Source: Tetraselmis striata
Lineage: Eukaryota > Chlorophyta > Chlorodendrophyceae > Chlorodendrales > Chlorodendraceae
Direction: 5' to 3'
Assembly: GCA_006384855.1 (NCBI GenBank)
Contig: VCJN01002455.1
Location: 18,756-82,755 of the forward strand
DNA: 64,000 nt
In this document: positions 57,641 through 64,000 of the stretch, piece by piece
Numbering within the stretch: the stretch's first letter is position 1
Layout of the letters: every line of letters starts with the position of its first letter
Program-made: the position numbers and the translations under genes
Notes under the pieces: model-generated
What the model saw: the letters and a program-made list of their open reading frames with translations, nothing else
What the model was told of the DNA's origin: nothing
Database searches by the model: none

Positions 57641-60600
57641 CGACATCCTCACTGGCCTCGGCTTGCTCGTTCTCCTCAGTGGCGTGGCCATCATCTTGCC
57701 CCGCAGCAATACTCTTGCCCACATGTGCCAGCGAACAGAGTTCTTGCGCCAGAGGCTTTCAGCCTCCTCGCCATCCTCCGCATCACCGCTAGCTTTCCTC
57801 GGAAAAGTTCCGTGTTTGCGTTCCTCCGGCGCGTCGGCTTCATCTTTGCTCAGAGCCCAACCATTCTTTTGATCCTCGTCACGGCGCCTTCGTGCTGGGT
57901 GTCGTCTTTCTCCACCAAGATGACGGAGTCGGGGGTTTGAATGCGGGCCTTGCGGCTAATATCCAGGTCTTGCATTCTGGCGATGGAAGCAAGCTGCAAA
58001 AAATCACATCACAAAGTCACCAAACGGGCCACACTAATTTTGATGACGGAAAATAGAAATTTTGGTTGTTCACTTTTGGTTGTATTACTTGTAAATATAG
58101 CATGATGCCGGGCCACGGATTCACTTAACCGCTAGTAGTGCCATTGCCACAAGTCACATCCAAAATGACAACTTCCCGGTTCCGTGGCAAAGTCCAGGAT
58201 CCTCCGAATGAGCGCAATTGGTTTTTGCGCGCTGTTGGTGGGCTTGCTCACATCGGTTGACTCCAGCCGGAACATGTTGGAGGATGGTATGCGGGCGCAA
58301 TAGGGGTTGGTAGTGTACCGCTCGGGCTCAGTGGGATCCTTGAAGATGTCCAGTTGGTGGCCGGGTGGCCAACACATCAAGAAGATCTCACCGTCGGATG
58401 TGAAACGGTCACCGGCGCAGTTCCCGCGATTCTTGCTCCAATAGAACACCTTGAATTGCATGTCGCGCTCGGAGATGGCGGCCATGGCATGGGGAAGTGC
58501 CTGGTCCGTAAGGAACCAGATGAACTTGCAATTCTGCAGGCCATCGTTGCAATGATCCACCAAGCTCAGTGTGTTCTTGAATTCCGAAGTCCATGCCACA
58601 TCCCAGGGGCCCAAGTTGAGCCCGTAGTTGCTGTCTGCGATGAGAAGAGATACGGGCTTCGCTGTGGATGCCACCAACTGCTTGATGTTGTCCCTGTGAT
58701 TGTCGAAATCACCCTTGATGATAATGTGCATGTAAACAAAAAACAATTCTCTCTTATTTTAGTGACCGCGTTGCGGTTGCCTGCATGACACCGCCAGCCG
58801 TGGGGGGGGGGGGGGGGGCTACTTTGAAATGAGATCACGTGATGATGAATCAAATTCCATTGCTGGGCATCTTTTGTCAACGGCGCAGCCTGAGCGCGCT
58901 TGCTGAAATAGCCGCTCTTGACTTTCCTAATCCAATCGTGCCACTTCAGGAAGAGTTTTTGCCGGACAGGAGTGAGCTGGCGCTGTTGCCTCGCAGCGGT
59001 GTACGTTGTTGTAGCAAAGAAAGTCCTCATGGACGACTCCCATTGAAGAGGGTCCTTAGGCGGTGTCCTGCATATGCGAGTGTGTGAAGAGATACCACCT
59101 TAATTAGCTAAAGCAATGTCAAATGCGAATTTCTATATCAAGCCCCACCGGAATTTGGGGAAAATACGCACCACTTCTCTGCCGGAATGGGCTGTAGATA
59201 CGCCTGGATTTGATCCTCCTTTGACCGGATTACGGGGTGGAGCAGGATAGCAAATCCTTGAGCATCGGATTTCTCAAGTCACCGTCAATTGCTTTGGTCC
59301 AGGTTCCGGTCGAGCGCAAAGGTATCCCAATCCGCATCTGGATTATAGACACGCACAATAAACCTCAGTTTGCGATAGACAAAGCGCCAATACAACTACG
59401 AGGTACGGTTATTTCCTTGGCGCAACCTACCGAATTCATGGCCATAGTGGGTGAGGACGACCCCCCTGAGATACTCCACGTTCTTCAGGTGAGTAATGGC
59501 GGGAGTGCAAGTGCTGCCGTTTGGGAACACCGTCAGATTGTCGCTGGGATTCATCAGCCGGTCGACGACCTCCGAATCTGAGCACCACATGACAAGGATT
59601 CTTCAGCAATGATGCATACCATGGTTGAGGCAGATGGGATGTATGAATATGAGAATGGCGCGACTTACCTCTGGATATCCCCACCGTGCATGTGATGTAG
59701 CAGTAAGCTCCTTCAGGACTTGCTCGGGGAAATGCGGCTTGAGGGATTGATCAGCTTCCTCCGAGTCGGGGGTAGCAATCGATGCCAGCCTGCAATGCCA
59801 ACTTCTTGGTGAAGTGCTGTAGCCCCTATCAAGACACCTAGACTTGAAGATCTTGTTGCACTCCCTGATGAGGAAGGCATCCTTTTTGTGAGCTGGCTTG
59901 GTGGTAGACTTAATTTTCAATCCATCGAGCAGCTTGAGAATAGAGCCTTGCTCCGGCATTTCCAGACTCCCGCTTTGAAACGCTTCCATGAGCTCCTCGA
60001 CTGCCTTCCAAATGTCATATTTCCTCATGACAGTAGCCTTGAAAAGAGCAGCGTGAGATGGCGGACCCAATTGACCCTGAGAAGGAGAGAATGCCAACTG
60101 TTAGGATATACAATGTATTTGTTGTCTTTTAACGTACCTAATCCAACGTGGCCCGATGTCCCCATCCACAGCATGGACGCATGCTTCCATCCACAGCATG
60201 GACGCATGCTTCCATCCACAGCATGGACGCATGCTTCCATCCACAGCATGGACGCATGTGTCCATCCACAGCATGGACGCATGCGTCCATCCACAGCATG
60301 GACGCATGTGTCCATCCACAGCATGGACGCATGAGTCCATTCCACGGCATGGACGCATTGAGTCCATCACAGCATGGACGCAAGCGAAGATGTTCTTCAT
60401 GTATGACACAGTGACTTGTGAGAAGTTACCTAATCTAAGTATAAATCCATGTCAAACTTATAAACCTAAATAAATAATTATGTAGAGTCGATAATATATG
60501 CTCATATGTTTCAGGATATAATGTAATTTTAGAAGTTATATGTACTGACACACATTATCATAGTTTGGGGAGGGGGCACGTTTTCTGGATTCCGCTTAAG

Positions 60601-63600
60601 AGCGAATCCGCAACTCTTCCATAGGTAGCTGAACCTCGAGTACTTCTCCTTCATAACCGGATCCGTGACCAGATCGTCCTTGCTCTCGCTACTCCAGCGC
60701 TTGTAGGAGAACTCTTCTTCGTCACCCTCACCCTCGAGTCGCTTGTCATCAATCTCGCGCAGCATCTCGTATTCTTTGCGAAGAAGGCGGAAGTTGTCAA
60801 GCTGGGTGTTGATTGTGGTGTTGGCATTGGTGATATTTTGGCGATTGCCGATGTATCTCGCAACCTGCTCATTCAATGCGCAGAGAACGAGGCACTCCCA
60901 CTTGGATAGCTCCTGCTTGATGGCTTCGATCTCGGTTCGGGAAATCACGAGCTTTGAAGCCGCCCTTCGGTGATTACCGACGATGACATAGAAGTGAATT
61001 CCTTATTCATCCTTCCGATCCACTCCTCATGTGTAAATAAAAAACTTTCTTAGTAAAATTTGTGAGTGGCAAACGTTGGGAAACTTTGAAGCAATCTTGA
61101 TCGAGTTTCGGGTTACCAAGCAACAAGAGCCGGTGTAATCATACCTTGGACCCGAAATCATCTGTTTTCAACATCTGGCCAACCTCCTTTGGCTTCAAGG
61201 TCTTAGAACTCGTCTTGCTGGTCACCAAAACAATAAACTTGCCTGGAATGATCCTTGCCGTTGGCCTGTGCACATTGTCGATTCTTAGATTGAGAGCTCA
61301 AACAACCGGTTTGCCGTAATTATATTTCCAGCTTTAATAAAATTTGCATTACGCATTAGGGTGGCTTATTTACCTCGAACTCAGAAGCCAAGTCGTGGAC
61401 ATGAGGCATGTGGAGCGTACGCGCGGCGAGATCGTATGTTGGAGGAGAAAGGACTTCGATTGGTAGCTCGAAAGTGCCAGCCGACCCAGACCACCCGGCA
61501 CCTGAGTGGAGAACAAGAATCAGTTACATAGAAATTAAGTTAGCAGCACACATGACATCAACAAATAGATAGTTGAAATTTTCATTGAGCGATGAATGGG
61601 CCGATCGCGCACCCTGGCGTTCAGTGTCATGAGGCTTAAAATCTTGACCCGGAGCTCGGATCGACAAGATGTTGCGATCCATGCGTTGCAAACAAGCCAA
61701 GGTAGCCATTCAGGAAGATGTTGAAGAGGTTTGCCTTGGCGTTCTTCCTCATGAAAGGGACTTTTTTCTTCGCGTGCAGGTTCACAGCTGTTGAAGTCAA
61801 GACGTCCTGAATGGTGTCTCTTGCGTACCCGGGGTTGAAAAGCCACGCAGGGATGTAGCCCCATTACTCGATAATAACGAAGCAGGGGTTGGGTTCATGG
61901 ATTTCGGAACCAGGCCAGAGATGGGGAGGAATATTGCGTTGAATCACATGTGTCCTTCTTGAATCTAAACAACAGACTATCTTCCCGTCCTTATCTCGAC
62001 TGATGCAACATCACCAAGCTTGATGGGGGAATAACATGGATATGCTCCCGTTGGACCGGCAAAAGTGCCGGCTTTGTCACATCTCTCCTTCTTGTTTGCG
62101 AAGATAGTCTATTAGTAAAATAAATAACAATAGGAAGACTATATGTATATATAATTATATCATAAAACTCATGTTTGTCCCTCATGGACACTGGTAACCC
62201 TATATAGCATTGACGCATGCGTCCATCCACAGCATGGACGCATGCGTCCATCCACAGCATCGACGCATGCGCCCATCCACAGCATGGCCGCATGCGTCCA
62301 TCCACAGCATGGCCGCATGCGTCCATCCACAGCGAGGCCGCATTAGTCGTTCCACGGGATCGCAATCTTCCGTTCAAGTAATTACTTGTACACATGTGTA
62401 ACACAAAGAAACCTACCTACGCCAAACATAATATAGCGGCAATAAATGTGTTAATATAGTTGCACATTTCAATACGTGCAAAACGTGTATATATGCAATA
62501 TGTGTGAAATGTACGGGACTCACCCATAAATATATATTCGATGGTTAAAGGGCATATGAAAGCTGTGATAAGTTACCTTCATACAAGAACACTTGAATAG
62601 TGCCGTTGTCAATGTACTTCAAGCACCAGTCGTAGTTTGGCTGTGAAGGAGTCCAGTCATTGGGCGCATGTACTTCACTAGAGCTGGAGCGGTTGACATC
62701 CTGAAACAATGCAAAAATAGCTTAGTAGATGAAGGAACTTACAATAAAAATGGAAGGTAAACATGATTTAATTAGCACGAACTATTGTGGCTTGAGTGGT
62801 TACCTGAGCTCTTGTGTGTTTGTACCCTGCTTAGATGCGGTCTTTGCCTTTGATGTAGCCTTTGCCAGCTGTTTTTTCGCCGCGGTCTTTGAGAGCCTAT
62901 GACAACCAACAGCGCCGCTGTAAATGAATGAATCGATGAATCCATGCGCATCAAGATTTATTCGAAGAATTAACTTCACTGATAGTTCAAACGTACACGA
63001 CTTGAGCCGCGGCGATGATGCATCATGTGTCGCCTTCCCATGCGACGACTCACCGAGTGCCCTGCAATTCTAACACAAAGTAGCACATGCTTATTATTAG
63101 ATCTATGGTCTATGTTATTAGCATTTTTTATGTATTGTCGATGTCACCCTTCTACTTACGTTGCAGTTGATGGGCGGCGGCCGGCGCTGCCTGCGAGCCG
63201 CCTGCGGCAGCCTCTTATGGAGTTTTTGGCGCGGCAGAAAGACCTGGAAAATGCATCCGTGTATATGGTTTTTGGAGGGTCATTGCCGCGCGTGCTTTGA
63301 TTGACATCGACTCGGACAATAAAATGGCTATCAAGCATTCCTTAACGGCATCTAGGGACTTGCTCCATGGGAGCCCGGGCAGATGACTTTTTCGTAGCCT
63401 TCTCCTTTGCCGTCTTCGGCTCTTCAGCCGGTAACTTTGAGGCTTGCTTTGCGGCTTTAGACTTCATGGGGGACTTTGAGGGCCTACATGACACACAGCA
63501 ACATTTTACCAGAAGTGATGTACTGTATATGAGCCGGTGGTGTTCAACGACTCACTCACCGAGTGCCCGGCAATTGTAACACAAGTAGCACATACTTATT

Positions 63601-64000
63601 AGGTGTGTGTGGTCTATGTTATTAGCAATTTTTATGTATGTGTCGATGTCACCCTTCTACTTACGTCGCAGTTGATGGGGCGGCGGCCGGCGGCGCTGCC
63701 TGCGAGCGCCTGCGCGCAGCCTCTTTTGGAGTTTTTGGCACGGCAGAAGACCTGGAAAATGCATCCGTGTATAAGTGCCAGGAGGGTCATTGCCGCGGCG
63801 TGCTTTGATTGACATCGACTCGGACAATAAAATGACTATGAAGCATTCCTTAACGGCATATAGGGACTTACCCCATGGAGCCCGCGGCAGATGACTTGTT
63901 CGTAGCCTTCTCCTTTGCCGTCTTCGGCTCTTCAGCCGGTAACTTTGAGGCTTGCTTTGCGGCTTTAGACTTCATGGGGGACTTTGAGGGCCTACATGAC
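57398..64000 (-). CDS. ParB-like plus beta-class DNA amino-methyltransferase, partial at window edge
   Basis: Exon-like blocks run right to left. A Lys/Ala/Pro-rich N-terminal part (64000-62800) includes K-T-A-K-E-K-A-T-K-K and is duplicated. Next is N-D-W-T-P-S-Q-P-N-Y-D-W (62702-62585), then G-Y-I-P-A-W-L-F-N-P-G-Y (61862-61690), L-P-I-E-V-L-S-P-P-T-Y-D-L (61500-61376) and I-I-P-G-K-F-I-V-L-V-T-S (61270-61145). The block at 60995-60556 has H-F-Y-V-I-V-G-N-H-R-R-A-A-S and a Y-I-G-N-R-Q-N, fitting a ParB/sulfiredoxin fold. Helical blocks follow to 58820. Exon 58725-58130 has L-L-I-A-D-S-N-Y-G-L-N-L-G (motif IV), K-V-F-Y-W-S-K-N and Q-K-P-I-A-L-I (motif X). After a one-base slip comes V-I-L-D-V-T-C-G-N-G-T-T-S (motif I). 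The order IV-X-I is the beta class of N4/N6 methyltransferases. An acidic Asp/Glu tail ends at 57398. The 5' end is outside the window. Confidence 0.65.
58130..58725 (-). CDS. Methyltransferase catalytic exon within the larger gene
   Basis: This exon carries the catalytic motif in the form A-D-S-N-Y-G-L-N-L-G-P-W-D. Active N6-adenine enzymes of this class have (D/N)-P-P-Y and N4-cytosine enzymes S-P-P-Y, so both prolines are replaced here. The rest of the context, including W-D after the loop, S-A-Q-K-P-I-A-L-I for motif X and the Gly-rich motif I beyond the slip at about 58160, is conserved. The slip leaves the continuous frame ending W-Q-W-H-Y at 58132, missing motif I. The exon could be inactive, or the slip could be an error. 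Confidence 0.65.
60159..60385. repeat. Hairpin-forming 25-bp minisatellite, first array
   Basis: Eight to nine units of 25 bases, core TCCATCCACAGCATGGACGC plus a variable ATGC(T/G) step, run from 60159 to about 60385. Each has GTCCAT and ATGGAC as inverted arms about a CCACAGC loop. The end units are degenerate (ATTCCACGGC, ATCACAGC). The array lies in an intron of the methyltransferase-type gene. Open frames across it in every phase are due to repetition. Confidence 0.92.
62205..62350. repeat. Hairpin-forming 25-bp minisatellite, second array
   Basis: Five to six units of the same 25-base repeat as at 60.2 kb, here with perfect arms ATGCGTCCAT and ATGGACGCAT (10 base pairs, 7-base loop) in the best unit. 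Later units carry GGCCGC in place of GGACGC. It lies in another intron of the same gene, 1.8 kb upstream in transcription order. Confidence 0.92.
63047..64000 (-). repeat. Tandem duplication of about 506 bp with Lys/Ala-rich exons
   Basis: Bases 63047-63492 recur at about 63545-64000 with over 85 percent identity (GTCGATGTCACCC at 63137 and 63642; CTTCATGGGGGACTTTGAGG at 63462 and 63970). Each copy has two coding-like stretches: a Lys/Ala/Ser one beginning near 63490 or 64000 and an Ala/Pro/Arg one near 63765 or 63250. In the right copy the latter reads S-S-A-V-P-K-T-P-K-E-A-A-R-R-R with AG and GT splice bases. In the left copy an inserted T and a TAA interrupt it. The array probably continues past the window. 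Confidence 0.85.

Noticed and set aside
1660-58800. Many proline- or glycine-rich open frames
   Set aside because: Most arise from poly-C/poly-G runs and cross clear exon-intron borders of the real genes.
60159-62350. Arrays of 25-bp repeats considered as CRISPR
   Set aside because: Units are contiguous with no unique spacers and lie in introns of a eukaryotic gene.
1-64000. Bacterial operon or provirus interpretation
   Set aside because: Genes have spliceosomal introns and eukaryote-specific products; no capsid, terminase, polymerase or Shine-Dalgarno pattern was found.

Overview
This window is nuclear DNA from a eukaryote, most likely a chlorophyte green alga. The signs are GC-rich genes broken by many short GT-AG introns, TGTAA polyadenylation-type motifs downstream of several stops (18844, 42076, and on the minus strand near 4025), a chloroplast-type UGP3 gene, and two ciliary or centriolar genes (CEP90/PIBF1 and CFAP73/CCDC42) that imply a flagellated stage. 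The species cannot be named from the sequence alone. Long C or G homopolymer runs are scattered through introns and spacers.

The left half (about 1-24 kb) is gene-rich. A protein-L-isoaspartate O-methyltransferase (+, 1120-2689) converges on an EDEM3-type GH47 mannosidase-like gene with a protease-associated domain (-, 10567-4123). A CEP90/PIBF1 centriolar coiled-coil gene (+, 12347-18766) is divergent from it. That gene in turn converges on an ankyrin-repeat gene (-, 24049-20187).

From 24.6 to 29.6 kb lies a transposon graveyard. It holds a decayed hAT element with inverted ends and a near-perfect 8-bp target duplication, several copies of another inverted terminal module, and one tRNA-derived SINE inserted in reverse into another with a perfect 12-bp target duplication. 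A CFAP73/CCDC42 axonemal gene (+, 30099-32823) follows, with about 600 bp of (TG)n in one intron. Next comes the plastid UDP-glucose pyrophosphorylase UGP3 (+, 35050-41856), used for sulfolipid head-group supply, which carries an apparent one-base frameshift.

The right third (42-64 kb) is mostly repeats and genes I do not recognise. It includes a broken multi-exon gene on the minus strand (48.8-46.8 kb), several orphan open frames, and a 371-bp satellite array whose junctions form long hairpins (51.8-53.6 kb). The window ends in a large minus-strand gene (57.4 kb to beyond 64.0 kb) that joins a ParB/sulfiredoxin-like segment to a beta-class DNA amino-methyltransferase. In that gene the catalytic tetrapeptide is D-S-N-Y instead of D-P-P-Y, and its introns carry a hairpin-forming 25-bp minisatellite. 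It is the best candidate for something undescribed, although internal frameshifts mean it may be a decayed or poorly sequenced copy.

The recognisable genes do not form one pathway. They are ordinary housekeeping and ciliary genes lying beside an actively rearranged repeat landscape. Exon boundaries were placed by eye from splice motifs and remembered family patterns and should be treated as approximate.
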